From Owenweeksia sp. (GTDB lineage: Bacteria; Bacteroidota; Bacteroidia; Flavobacteriales; Schleiferiaceae): a DNA stretch of 64,000 nucleotides. The notes beneath the pieces are model-generated. The model was not told the origin of the DNA. It searched no databases and saw only the letters and a program-made list of their open reading frames with translations. The position numbers were made by a program, and so were the translations under genes. The stretch's first letter is position 1. Each line of letters opens with the position of its first letter. The stretch spans positions 124,001-188,000 of the forward strand of contig NZNV01000001.1 of assembly GCA_002695025.1 (NCBI GenBank), given 5' to 3'. Positions 24,191-32,175 of the stretch are shown here, piece after piece.

Positions 24191-24273
24191 GAAAGTCAAA
24201 ACTAGGAGAGTGGAGGTGGGTGCAGGTACCCAATTATAACGCATTCGCATCCTGATAATTGACTAATTCATAA

Positions 24274-24291
24274 ATCCATAGAAGTAAGGAG
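24274..24291. promoter_or_regulatory. Operator-like dyad (variant site 5) between caspase B and TIR 1
   Basis: ATCCATAGAAGTAAGGAG; the left half is perfect and the right half has one mismatch. It lies 84 bp before caspase B (-) and 46 bp before TIR 1 (+). On the plus side it ends 21 nt before AATATTTG, the same spacing as at 17160. Confidence 0.5.
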
Positions 24292-24312
24292 AAGGACTCC
24301 CTTACTGCGTGC

Positions 24313-24320
24313 AATATTTG
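24313..24320 (+). promoter_or_regulatory. -7-like element AATATTTG for TIR 1
   Basis: One mismatch to TAnnTTTG, 17 bp upstream of the TIR 1 ATG and 21 nt from the dyad. It implies a very short 5' leader. Confidence 0.4.
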
Positions 24321-24336
24321 CTGGTAGCAAATACTA

Positions 24337-25578
24337 ATGATCACCAAGCAGAAATATAAATACGATATCGCTATATCCTTTGCGGAGGAAGATCGGGATA
24401 TTGCAATTGCTGTACGAACGGCTTTCAAGTTGGAAAAGCTTAAAGAGCTTCATTTTTACTACTATCCCGACCAACCTCATGAAGTGGCCGGTTATAAAAG
24501 CCTTAATCAAAGGTTGCATGCTATTTATAATAATGAATCTCAGTATGCCATAATTATACTTACCAAGACCTACAGTAAAAATGATGGTTATCGCCAGATT
24601 GAACTGAAAGCAATAAAAAAAAGACTTGCTACTGAGGAAGGTCGTTACCTATTTGTATTGGCCAAGGCAGGTACTTCACCTAAGGACATCGGTCTGGCTG
24701 ATGATTTTCCGGTAATATGGTGGGATCATAATCCGGAATTTTTGGCCAACATTTTTCTTAAGATACAGAATGGCGAGGAAATACCTGAAGAGATACCGAA
24801 AGACAAGAGATGGGGGATTTCAATTAATAAAACGATCATTTTCAGTATTCTGACTCTACTATTATTTGTTTTATACAGGGTGGACTTTTATGCTGATATA
24901 GGAGATTGGCTTATTCAAGACACTACAACCTCTCCTGATTCTGGTGAGGTTGAAACAGATTCAATAACTAACCGTCCTTTTCCTTCCTCAAATGAGGATA
25001 TTAAAGAAACCACTTCGGGACAGGAAGTGGAAGACGAAGTAAAGAAAGACCAAGAAGAATACCATTATGATCAGGTAACTAAAGATCCTTTGTTTGATTC
25101 GAGCCTGTTTACCGACAAGAACTTGCGACAAAGCAATCAAAAAGACATTGCCATTCTTATACTGGATGATCAGTACCTTACTCCACAAAACCTTCTGGCT
25201 TCGGATATTTCGGAATTGTTACAAGCAGAAGATCGGAAGATCTACACCGGACTTCTTGCATCCGAGGCCGTCAATGATGATGGTTGGCAAGAATTACTGT
25301 CACTAAATACCCGCTTGTTATCCGCGTTTCAGCCGGAGAAGGTATTGGACTATATTATGGTAGGCCGTTTAAAAAAGGACTTGCATAAAAATATCCATGA
25401 TGCCTATACACTGAATTTGTACCTGCAATTGTCAGTTATCGACCTGAGGGATAAATCCCATTCTACGAGTAAATCATTCACGGGCTCCGGCATTCATTTC
25501 CAAAAAGAAGCGGTGGAAACGGAAGCTCTTACCGACCTCACTAAAAACATCGCTAAAGAACTACACTATGTATTTTAA
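24337..25578 (+). CDS. Membrane-anchored TIR-domain protein 1
   Basis: A 413-residue protein with a cytoplasmic TIR_2-type domain first (about 7-150): KYDIAISFAEEDRDIA strand/loop, AIIILTKTY strand, and YRQIELKAI, whose Glu lies where TIR NADases carry their catalytic glutamate. One membrane segment follows (about 166-182, TIIFSILTLLLFVLY), then an acidic linker. The extracytoplasmic domain (about 265-413, DIAILILDDQYL...LDYIMVGRL...LNLYLQLSVIDLRD) resembles the alpha/beta domain of CsgG/FlgO-like proteins. It should couple an envelope signal to a cytoplasmic enzyme. NAD hydrolysis is inferred from family only. The gene overlaps the next by 11 bp and has a paralogue at 26555. Confidence 0.88.
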   Translation: MITKQKYKYDIAISFAEEDRDIAIAVRTAFKLEKLKELHFYYYPDQPHEVAGYKSLNQRLHAIYNNESQYAIIILTKTYSKNDGYRQIELKAIKKRLATEEGRYLFVLAKAGTSPKDIGLADDFPVIWWDHNPEFLANIFLKIQNGEEIPEEIPKDKRWGISINKTIIFSILTLLLFVLYRVDFYADIGDWLIQDTTTSPDSGEVETDSITNRPFPSSNEDIKETTSGQEVEDEVKKDQEEYHYDQVTKDPLFDSSLFTDKNLRQSNQKDIAILILDDQYLTPQNLLASDISELLQAEDRKIYTGLLASEAVNDDGWQELLSLNTRLLSAFQPEKVLDYIMVGRLKKDLHKNIHDAYTLNLYLQLSVIDLRDKSHSTSKSFTGSGIHFQKEAVETEALTDLTKNIAKELHYVF

Positions 25579-26500
25579 AACCCTGTTGCTGGTGGTGGGG
25601 TTGGCTATGGCCGGCACTACCATTAAAGGCCAATCAGATTATGATGTGCGGATCAAGGAACTGGCCGATGAAATGGCTCAACAGATCAAAGCTTCTGGCC
25701 TGAAGAACATCGGGGTACTCGGATTTTTCACGGATGCTGGGGAAGAAGGTCGGCTGGGGCAGTTATTGGCCGAGGATTTCAGTGTTCATCTCACCAAGCC
25801 GGATTACGGTTACTCGCTGTACAACCGGGATTATATTGAGGCACTTATCGAAGAAAACAAACTGGGTACGGTGCAAGGCCTGGTGGAACGGGAAACTATA
25901 ACGGAACTGGGTAAATTAAAGGGCCTGGAAGGCTTTGTGGTTGGGACATATAGCCATATTGGAGACGTGGTGCGAGTACGCATAAAATTATTGGACGCCA
26001 AAACCGCTCTTCAGATAGGGGCTACTATGCAAAACCTGGAGTTTGACGATAATTTGAAGCAGTACCTGGGTTTGAATTACGGTAAATCCGAGAACAATAG
26101 CAACCGTGGGTTTAACGGGCCGCTGAGTTCCAATGAACAATACAATAACCCTGAAAAGGTAGCGGATGGGTGTAAGGAGTATAAGTTTGGGGATATCTGC
26201 TTTTATAATTCTACAGGAGAGGCCTTGGAGTTGAGGTTTATTGAAAACTTCAATCCATACGGTAGAGGGCGCCCGCGACAGGCTACTGATAAGGATGGCA
26301 AAAACATAAGTATCTACTACGAAATTTACACCCTTACATTACAGCCCGGTGAAACGCAGTGTATTTATGCCGTAGGAGTTGGACCGGGAGAGTACCAGAT
26401 AAATAGAAAAGACCAATTGCGTATTGTAGGCCAATCTGCACTAAGAACAGGCCAGATCCTTATCGAGCAGTGCAAATCCAAAACTTTTACCATCAAATAA
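25568..26500 (+). CDS. Secreted FlgO/CsgG-like protein between two TIR genes
   Basis: A 310-residue protein with a signal peptide (1-20, TTIKGQ). The first half (about 25-170) is a CsgG/FlgO-like alpha/beta domain: ADEMAQQIKASGLKNIGVLG, then YSLYNRDYIEALIEENKL, LEGFVVGTYSHIGDVVRV and IKLLDAKTALQIG. This domain builds oligomeric outer-membrane channels or lipoprotein partners in other systems. The second half is beta-rich with three cysteines and is not recognised. Its start lies inside the end of TIR 1 (11-bp overlap), and TIR 2 follows after 54 bp, so the three form one operon. It probably meets the extracytoplasmic domains of the TIR proteins. Confidence 0.85.
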   Translation: MYFKTLLLVVGLAMAGTTIKGQSDYDVRIKELADEMAQQIKASGLKNIGVLGFFTDAGEEGRLGQLLAEDFSVHLTKPDYGYSLYNRDYIEALIEENKLGTVQGLVERETITELGKLKGLEGFVVGTYSHIGDVVRVRIKLLDAKTALQIGATMQNLEFDDNLKQYLGLNYGKSENNSNRGFNGPLSSNEQYNNPEKVADGCKEYKFGDICFYNSTGEALELRFIENFNPYGRGRPRQATDKDGKNISIYYEIYTLTLQPGETQCIYAVGVGPGEYQINRKDQLRIVGQSALRTGQILIEQCKSKTFTIK

Positions 26501-26554
26501 TTCTCCGATACATCTTCAACCCGCTCCTGAACCGAAATACTCTCAACAAGACTT

Positions 26555-27898
26555 ATGGCTGATAAAAAGAAATACAAGTACGACATCGCCATTTCCTTTG
26601 CGGAAGAGGAGCATGATATCGCCAAAATGCTGGATTTCGTTTTCCGCTCCAGAAGATTCCGGAAGATCAAGGCTTTTTACTATCCCAGGTTTAAGAGCAG
26701 GCTAATGGGCGAGGATCTGCATGAAATCCTGCCAAAAATCTATGAGAGTGAGGCACGGTATGCCTTGATCATACTCTCTGGAAAATATTTAACAAAAGAA
26801 TATTGCCAAATTGAACTAGAGGCGATCAGAAAAAGAAGACATATTCAGGAAGATCGCTACGCTTTTGTGGTAAAAAAGGATTTGACAAAATTGACAGATA
26901 TAGGTTTCCCGGAAGGCTTTGTGTATTATCAATGGAATCATGATCCTGAGCAATTGACGGAGATCCTAAGCCAGATCCTTAAGCCAAGAAAGGCTTTCTG
27001 GCCAATCGCGGTCATGGTTATTTTAATTGTGGCTTGTATTGGAGGCGTGAATATGTACCATAGCAAGGATGGAAATTCCGAACCACTGGTAGGGGATGAG
27101 GCGGAAAGTGTTGAAAATATTGATGAATCTGCAGACAAGCAAAATGGTATATACCGGAATAATACGATTACAAATACTGATTCTAACGAGACTTCAAGTC
27201 TGGATGACGCTATGCTGGATAAAAGCCTGCAAGAGAAAATGAATCCAGGTAGTCAAAATATTAAATCGCCAGAAGGGCTTAAAAAAGTTGTTAATGAAGG
27301 AGCCGGAACAAGCAGTAATGCAGATGTGGGAGACAATATGTATGATGCAGGTGAAACATATCCATACTGGGATATTGATAGCAAAAATCGAGACACAGGG
27401 CAACAGTTTGAAAAAGAACTAATAGAACAAGCTCTTTTTACCCAGGATATTGAAGCTACCTCAAAAGCGGATATCGCCATCCTGATTGTGGATTCAGTTC
27501 ATAATCAACAAACTGAATTAGCGCGGGCTATGGATAAAAAACTTAGAGAGGAAGGATATAATGCTTATTGGGGCTTACTAAACACGGAGATTGTAAACCC
27601 ATTCGTTTTCAGGAAGCTTGCTTCCAATAATATTTGGTTCCTCAAAAAATATAGCCCTGAACAAAAACTGGATCATATTATTTTAGGCGAGCTTACCTGG
27701 TTTTCAAGCATCAATGATTTGGGGTCTCCTTCGTTAATAGCAACTTTAAAATTGACGGTGCTCAACCTAAAAGGTATTTCAAGTTGTGATCCGGTCTCTT
27801 TCACAGCAGAAGGAAGTGACAGAGATAAGAAGGAGATTTTAAAAGGATTGGCTAATAAAATAGCGCTCGAATTGTCATGTAACTTCAGCGAAGACTGA
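26555..27898 (+). CDS. Membrane-anchored TIR-domain protein 2
   Basis: A 447-residue paralogue of TIR 1. TIR domain about 6-130 (KYDIAISFAEEEHDIA, YALIILSGKY, YCQIELEAI with the candidate catalytic Glu), membrane segment about 148-166 (IAVMVILIVACIGGV), then a long Asn/Ser/Asp/Glu-rich linker (about 170-295). The extracytoplasmic domain (about 305-447, ADIAILIVDSVHNQQ, LDHIILGELTWF, ATLKLTVLNLKG) is the same as in TIR 1. The linker is longer than in TIR 1. It is the last gene of the TIR operon and converges with a DUF6175-like gene. Predicted role: signal-gated TIR effector, with the trigger outside the inner membrane. Confidence 0.87.
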   Translation: MADKKKYKYDIAISFAEEEHDIAKMLDFVFRSRRFRKIKAFYYPRFKSRLMGEDLHEILPKIYESEARYALIILSGKYLTKEYCQIELEAIRKRRHIQEDRYAFVVKKDLTKLTDIGFPEGFVYYQWNHDPEQLTEILSQILKPRKAFWPIAVMVILIVACIGGVNMYHSKDGNSEPLVGDEAESVENIDESADKQNGIYRNNTITNTDSNETSSLDDAMLDKSLQEKMNPGSQNIKSPEGLKKVVNEGAGTSSNADVGDNMYDAGETYPYWDIDSKNRDTGQQFEKELIEQALFTQDIEATSKADIAILIVDSVHNQQTELARAMDKKLREEGYNAYWGLLNTEIVNPFVFRKLASNNIWFLKKYSPEQKLDHIILGELTWFSSINDLGSPSLIATLKLTVLNLKGISSCDPVSFTAEGSDRDKKEILKGLANKIALELSCNFSED

Positions 27899-27949
27899 CC
27901 TCTTAAATGTGTAATTGTGATGGACTCTTTTCCGCTAAATGGTACCTAT

Positions 27950-28840
27950 TTATTTCAGAATCCCCTTTAATTTAAACAAGGCCTGTTGTCCCACCAGATT
28001 TGAGGTCATGTCTAATTTCTTTTCTCTTAAAGTCCGGATTACTCCGTTACAAATGGTGGCACAGGGTTGTACATAATAGCCGTTTTTGTCAATGATCGGT
28101 TCCTGGCTAAACCCCTGGAGGAACGAGGAGCTCTCCCCGATAATTCGGTAGAAGCCGTTAAGAGCATTTTGTTGCAGCGCTTGCTTGATCCAGTCTTTGA
28201 TCATCTTTCCTTCAATATAATACTGGTAATCTACCGGGCTGGCTATGGCCAGGTCAAAGCGAAAAGGTAATTGTCTCCCTCTTTTCAAAGATTGCTCCAT
28301 TAAGGTCAGGAAATCGTCAAACTCCTTTTTTCCATCACGGACAAGTGCTGTTTCTGCGGCCTCACTCAAGTCCCGATATGCCCGGGGAGAAGATCTGATA
28401 CGCGCACTGCTGGCGTACAGAGAAGAAGTGTGTTTGTCCTTGGCTTTCAGAAGGATCTGTACTTCCCGGTCTTGCGGTCTGCCCGGAGGATCGGTCCATA
28501 TTAATTCCGCTTCAATAACTATATCAGCCGGAACTTCTTCTATAAGTTTTTTGAGTTGATCGCGCTGTGTACCTTTCTCCGTTGCTGCTCTTACGCGTTC
28601 AATAAGTTCCTGGTTTTCCCGTAGATCGCGGGTATTACTATATCCTTTATGTAACAGGGCATTATTAATCTCTGCAATAGCGGTACGGTAGGCCACATCA
28701 TTTTCAAATTTGGCGAGTACATCCTCGTCTTTACTGGTATAGGGTAGCACCATTACGGTGAGGTAGGAGCGGTTAATTTCCTGTGCCGGCAAAACCAGAG
28801 TAACCAGTACAAGGCAGGTGGTCCATACTAATCTAGACAT
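27950..28840 (-). CDS. Secreted DUF6175-like protein
   Basis: A 296-residue protein with a signal peptide (1-20, LVLPAQ). It starts with a strand LTVMVLPYTSKDEDV and a helix-rich segment (YRTAIAEINNALLHKGY, RDLRENQELIERVRAATE). It then has ADIVIEAELIWTDPPG and ILLKAKDKHTSSLYASS, the layout I associate with DUF6175 and related CsgG-like periplasmic proteins; this assignment is from memory. Near the C-terminus are two cysteines (QPCATICNG). It starts one base after the stop of the upstream CsgG-like gene (TGATATG), so the pair is coupled. It converges with TIR 2, whose extracytoplasmic domain is of similar type. Confidence 0.8.
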   Translation of the reverse strand: MSRLVWTTCLVLVTLVLPAQEINRSYLTVMVLPYTSKDEDVLAKFENDVAYRTAIAEINNALLHKGYSNTRDLRENQELIERVRAATEKGTQRDQLKKLIEEVPADIVIEAELIWTDPPGRPQDREVQILLKAKDKHTSSLYASSARIRSSPRAYRDLSEAAETALVRDGKKEFDDFLTLMEQSLKRGRQLPFRFDLAIASPVDYQYYIEGKMIKDWIKQALQQNALNGFYRIIGESSSFLQGFSQEPIIDKNGYYVQPCATICNGVIRTLREKKLDMTSNLVGQQALFKLKGILK

Positions 28841-28841
28841 A

Positions 28842-29774
28842 TCAGTTCAAGTTAAGAGCAAAAATGATACGCAGGTTTTCATCCTCCAGGTACTTATCAA
28901 TATCCTTATCTTCCTTTACTACTCGGCAAACCGAGGTTTCTGCCCGTACTTCTATGATCTTAAGGGTTGCTATCGGCTGTTCATTGAGAATTCTATTGCC
29001 ACGGATACCGGTAAATTCCTGATCCAGGATCATTTTCAGTTTCAGCCCTTTCTCCAGACCTACATTACGGCCTCCTTCTATTAATATGTTTTTCACCTTT
29101 CTGGAGTTTCCCTCATTGGCAACTTTAAGAAAATAGAAACTGGAGAGGGAGGTGTTCAGTACCCATTTGAAGACTTCATCTGCAGAGTTATCTACGGCAT
29201 CAATCATTTTACCGCTTACCGAAGCCTCCAGCCTTTTGTCCATATTGTTTATCAGGTCTTGGCCATCATTCAAAAGTTTTTTACCAATATCTATCCCTAG
29301 ATCTACTCCAACATCAAGGTTGGAATAACTACTTCCGGTAAAACTCTGAGCGTGTAGTGTTTCTCCAGATTTTACATCGATATACTTTACCTCAAAATCA
29401 ACCCGAACCTGAGCATTATTGCTATCGATATAAAAGACTTCCGTATTGCGAATAAAACCGATCAATAGGAATTCAGCAGGGGTGCTATTACCAGCATGGA
29501 TAATCTCCTGTTCGATAAATTCTCTGCGTTTCATGGTTTCTATTTCGGCCTCCGCATTTTCCCTTTTAGGAATATCGATTATCCGGAACTGTTTACTCTG
29601 CACTAATCTGCGGGTCACGGCTTCGTATAAATCCTTAGAGAGCTTAAGGTTGTCCTTGTCCCCACTGTAGAACGGGCTAATACCAAGTGCGGGGGGAATA
29701 ATAATCTCCTGACCTTTTAAAGAGGCGTTCCATACAGTTGTTGTAATTAATAAGAGGATAGCTAATTGTCTCAT
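28842..29774 (-). CDS. Secreted CsgG-like protein
   Basis: Start chosen at 29774 (MRQLAILLLITTTVW), which gives a proper signal peptide; the longer frame to 29831 adds unrelated residues. The 310-residue product contains LGISPFYSGDKDNLKLSKDL, FRIIDIPKRENAEAEI, AEFLLIGFIRNTEVF and VDFEVKYIDVKSGETL, the CsgG core pattern. A C-terminal domain of about 110 residues (VKNILIEGGRNVGLEKGLKL, PIATLKIIEVRAETSVCRVV) resembles the small barrel found at the end of some CsgG/LpoB-like proteins. It heads a two-gene operon with the DUF6175-like gene. Two operator-like dyads lie 80 and 162 bp upstream of the start. Confidence 0.85.
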   Translation of the reverse strand: MRQLAILLLITTTVWNASLKGQEIIIPPALGISPFYSGDKDNLKLSKDLYEAVTRRLVQSKQFRIIDIPKRENAEAEIETMKRREFIEQEIIHAGNSTPAEFLLIGFIRNTEVFYIDSNNAQVRVDFEVKYIDVKSGETLHAQSFTGSSYSNLDVGVDLGIDIGKKLLNDGQDLINNMDKRLEASVSGKMIDAVDNSADEVFKWVLNTSLSSFYFLKVANEGNSRKVKNILIEGGRNVGLEKGLKLKMILDQEFTGIRGNRILNEQPIATLKIIEVRAETSVCRVVKEDKDIDKYLEDENLRIIFALNLN

Positions 29775-29853
29775 AAGCAATAAACTTAGTTGATAAGGAT
29801 TCAAAAATGTGTGAATTCTATTTTCAGGCAAACATTAGTAGTGTGGCTATTGA

Positions 29854-29871
29854 ATCCATAAAAATGTGGAT
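29854..29871. promoter_or_regulatory. Operator-like dyad ATCC-N10-GGAT (site 6)
   Basis: ATCCATAAAAATGTGGAT, with perfect half-sites, 80 bp upstream of the CsgG-like start. A near-consensus -7 box AATGTTTG (minus strand, 29829-29836) lies 17 nt away. Confidence 0.65.
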
Positions 29872-29932
29872 AATACTGAATTAGGATACAACTAATTTAT
29901 AACTAGTAAATGGGCTTTATTAAAATCCATTT

Positions 29933-29956
29933 TTTATCCATAGATCTATGGATAAA
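29933..29956. promoter_or_regulatory. Perfect 24-bp palindrome containing operator-like dyad (site 7)
   Basis: The core 29936-29953 is ATCCATAGATCTATGGAT. Symmetry extends three bases further each side (TTT/AAA), so all 24 positions pair. It lies in the roughly 580-bp divergent region between the CsgG-like gene and the lectin gene, 64 bp beyond site 6. The rest of that region (about 29957-30345) holds nothing else I can identify. Confidence 0.65.
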
Positions 29957-30358
29957 TGTGTAATACCAGCTATTTAGATTTGATGTGAAAATTTCAACTT
30001 TACCAGGTTACAACCTATCGCTCACCTTTAAAACCGGATAACAGCTGCGGACTTCACTTTCCTTATCAAATTTTATTTGGAGTAAAGCCGGTGACCGTAA
30101 GAGTATTATTCAATAAATGGAGCAATTATTAAATAAACCCTGCCTCAGGGAGTGCAATAAAACCCTAAAACCAATCTCTTTGGTAGGCATTTGCTGCAGG
30201 AGGGGCCGCTAGATCGGATAATCCCATGAGAGGGCTATCCAGCTCTGAGGTAGCTATTCCAATAGATCTGAAAAATGAATAATATAAATGCAATGAATCC
30301 AATTGGTCTCAATTGACCTGGAAGTAAGGAAGTGAGTATGAATGTGGGAGGTTTTTTA

Positions 30359-31339
30359 ATGGAAAAAAGTGTAGCTAAACGTAATAAAAGGATCATGTAT
30401 TTTAAGCTTTTTTGGATTTGTATTGCTGCATTGTACGTGGCAGAGGCAGAAGCCAGAGTATTGCGCGGGACGGTAAAAAGTGCTTATGGATCGGTAGTAC
30501 CGGATATTTGGGTATCTGTTTTAGGAAGTGGTAAGGCCAAGACCGATGCTACCGGTGAGTTTGAGATCGATATATCCAGTTGTATCAACTGTTTGCCTGG
30601 CAAAACAATTACGTTGATGGTTTTTAATGAAGAATTTGGTTTCCATAAGTTGTCCGAAACCTTGAATGAAGATTATTCTCTTTTACTGGAGATTACCCGG
30701 CAACCCGGAAAAATGGGCATAGTAGGTACTCTAAAAGATTCCAAAAGTCAAAAATTATTGGAAGGGATCAGCGTAAAAATACTCTCCGCTCCTTATGCCG
30801 ATAAAATCCCGGTGGTTAAAACCGATCAATACGGAACGTTTATTATTTACCTGAAAAAGGACCTACTGGGTGCCAATCAATACCTGGAAATGATCTTTTC
30901 AGATGCGGAGGGCCGGTACATGGACAAAAAGGAAACCAAAAATATCCTGGCGCCCTTTGATGTGTATATGGACAAAACCAGTGAGGTGCATAACCTTCAG
31001 GTCAACAGTCTTACAAAAACCGATATACATGTAAACCCGGGTGATGTAATATTTATTAAAGCCACCGGTAGTATTAAAGTAGGGCCTTGGGTGGGTCATT
31101 CCGGACCTAACGGAAGAATGTCGGGTGTAGGCGGTGCGGACCTTAGTTTTTACAATATCATTGAGGACATGAATCATGCTGCATTAATGTGCAGGATAAG
31201 TGGGGATAATACCTGGCGTTTTGCCGGAGAAGAACTGGAGTTTTATGCTCAGAGCAGCGGTTTTCTGGAGTTTGAGGTAAATGATCGGGATCAGGCGAAT
31301 AACTCAGGGGCTTACCAGGTAAAGATTATTTTAAAGTGA
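30359..31339 (+). CDS. Secreted protein with LecA-like C-terminal lectin domain
   Basis: The start at 30359 is supported by GGGAGG seven bases upstream (unusual in this window); the frame also opens at a GTG at 30332. The 326-residue product has a hydrophobic signal (FWICIAALYVAEAEA). Two carboxypeptidase-regulatory-like beta-sandwich units follow (about 33-115 VLRGTVKSAYGSVVPDIWVS and 120-205 GIVGTLKDSKSQKLLEGISV). The C-terminal domain of about 120 residues has VNPGDVIFIKATGSIKVG and VNDRDQANNSGAYQVKI, the pattern of the galactose-binding LecA/PA-IL family with its calcium-site Asp/Asn cluster. It probably binds glycans outside the cell. The GDPD gene overlaps its stop (GTGA). Confidence 0.82.
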   Translation: MEKSVAKRNKRIMYFKLFWICIAALYVAEAEARVLRGTVKSAYGSVVPDIWVSVLGSGKAKTDATGEFEIDISSCINCLPGKTITLMVFNEEFGFHKLSETLNEDYSLLLEITRQPGKMGIVGTLKDSKSQKLLEGISVKILSAPYADKIPVVKTDQYGTFIIYLKKDLLGANQYLEMIFSDAEGRYMDKKETKNILAPFDVYMDKTSEVHNLQVNSLTKTDIHVNPGDVIFIKATGSIKVGPWVGHSGPNGRMSGVGGADLSFYNIIEDMNHAALMCRISGDNTWRFAGEELEFYAQSSGFLEFEVNDRDQANNSGAYQVKIILK

Positions 31340-32121
31340 AATTACTACTTCAAGCAGCCTGTATCGTAATAATTATGGGAAGGTGCTCCAGTAATCATAT
31401 AAATGATAGTGATCAGCGGCAGTTAAGTCCTGAACTTATTATAACCGGCCATCGTGGAGCAGCGGGGATAAGTCCTGAAAATAGCTTGGAAGGGATTAAT
31501 ATAGCATTGAGTCTTAAAGCGGATCGTATAGAGGTAGATGTACATCAAACCAGGGATAGAGTAGTGGTGCTGATGCACGATAAAACAATTGATCGGACTA
31601 CGGCTGGCAGCGGAGAGGTTAAAACGTATTCTTTTGAAGAATTATCAGCTTTCGGACTAAAGGAAAATCAGCAGATACCTAGCCTGGAACAAGCAATCCA
31701 AAAAGTTAATGGCCGGTCCGTTTTACTGATTGAAATTAAAGAAGGAGGGGACTATTATCCGGGTATTGAAGCCAGTGTAGTGGAATTGATTCGAAAATAT
31801 GAGGCCTCGGATTGGTGCATTATACAATCCTTTAAAGATGAGATTCTTCAGAAAGTGCATGAGTTAGATGCTTCCATACCTCTACATAAGTTAATGGTTA
31901 CGGCTTGGTTTTATGATTTGGAAGAGCGGCCCTATATAAAGGAATTTTCTGTTCACCATTCCTTTATTTCCAGTCGATTAATCCGTAAGGTTCATGCTCT
32001 CGGTAAAAAGATCAATGCCTGGACGGTGAATGATCGTGAGAAGATGGAAGATCTTGCCCGGAAAGGCGTGGATGGTATTATTACGGATTTCCCCTCTTTA
32101 AAAAATAAAGTGCGACAATAA
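31336..32121 (+). CDS. Glycerophosphodiester phosphodiesterase, probably exported
   Basis: A 261-residue GDPD enzyme that hydrolyses glycerophosphodiesters to glycerol-3-phosphate and an alcohol. The TIM-barrel motifs are present: GHRGAAGISPENS (His and Arg of the active site, then the Glu), RIEVDVHQTRD (metal-binding Glu/Asp), MHDKTIDRTT (second catalytic His), LIEIKE, and the end VNDREKMEDLARKGVDGIITDFP. The N-terminus is a signal with a possible lipoprotein Cys (IIMGRCSS). The start codon is GTG and shares bases with the stop of the lectin gene, so translation is coupled. Together the pair suggests binding and breakdown of lipid- or polymer-derived substrates. Confidence 0.93.
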   Translation: MKLLLQAACIVIIMGRCSSNHINDSDQRQLSPELIITGHRGAAGISPENSLEGINIALSLKADRIEVDVHQTRDRVVVLMHDKTIDRTTAGSGEVKTYSFEELSAFGLKENQQIPSLEQAIQKVNGRSVLLIEIKEGGDYYPGIEASVVELIRKYEASDWCIIQSFKDEILQKVHELDASIPLHKLMVTAWFYDLEERPYIKEFSVHHSFISSRLIRKVHALGKKINAWTVNDREKMEDLARKGVDGIITDFPSLKNKVRQ

Positions 32122-32175
32122 CCGTAAGTATTGTCCTCAATGGTTTAAGTCACTTCCTCCTTTATAAAAAAGCTC

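Noticed and set aside
24191-24250. N-terminal extension of caspase B, and a TAGTTTTG box at 24197-24204
   Set aside because: The extension does not resemble caspases and would place the start within control DNA. The box is only 7 bp from the ATG, too close to serve as the -7 element unless the mRNA is leaderless.
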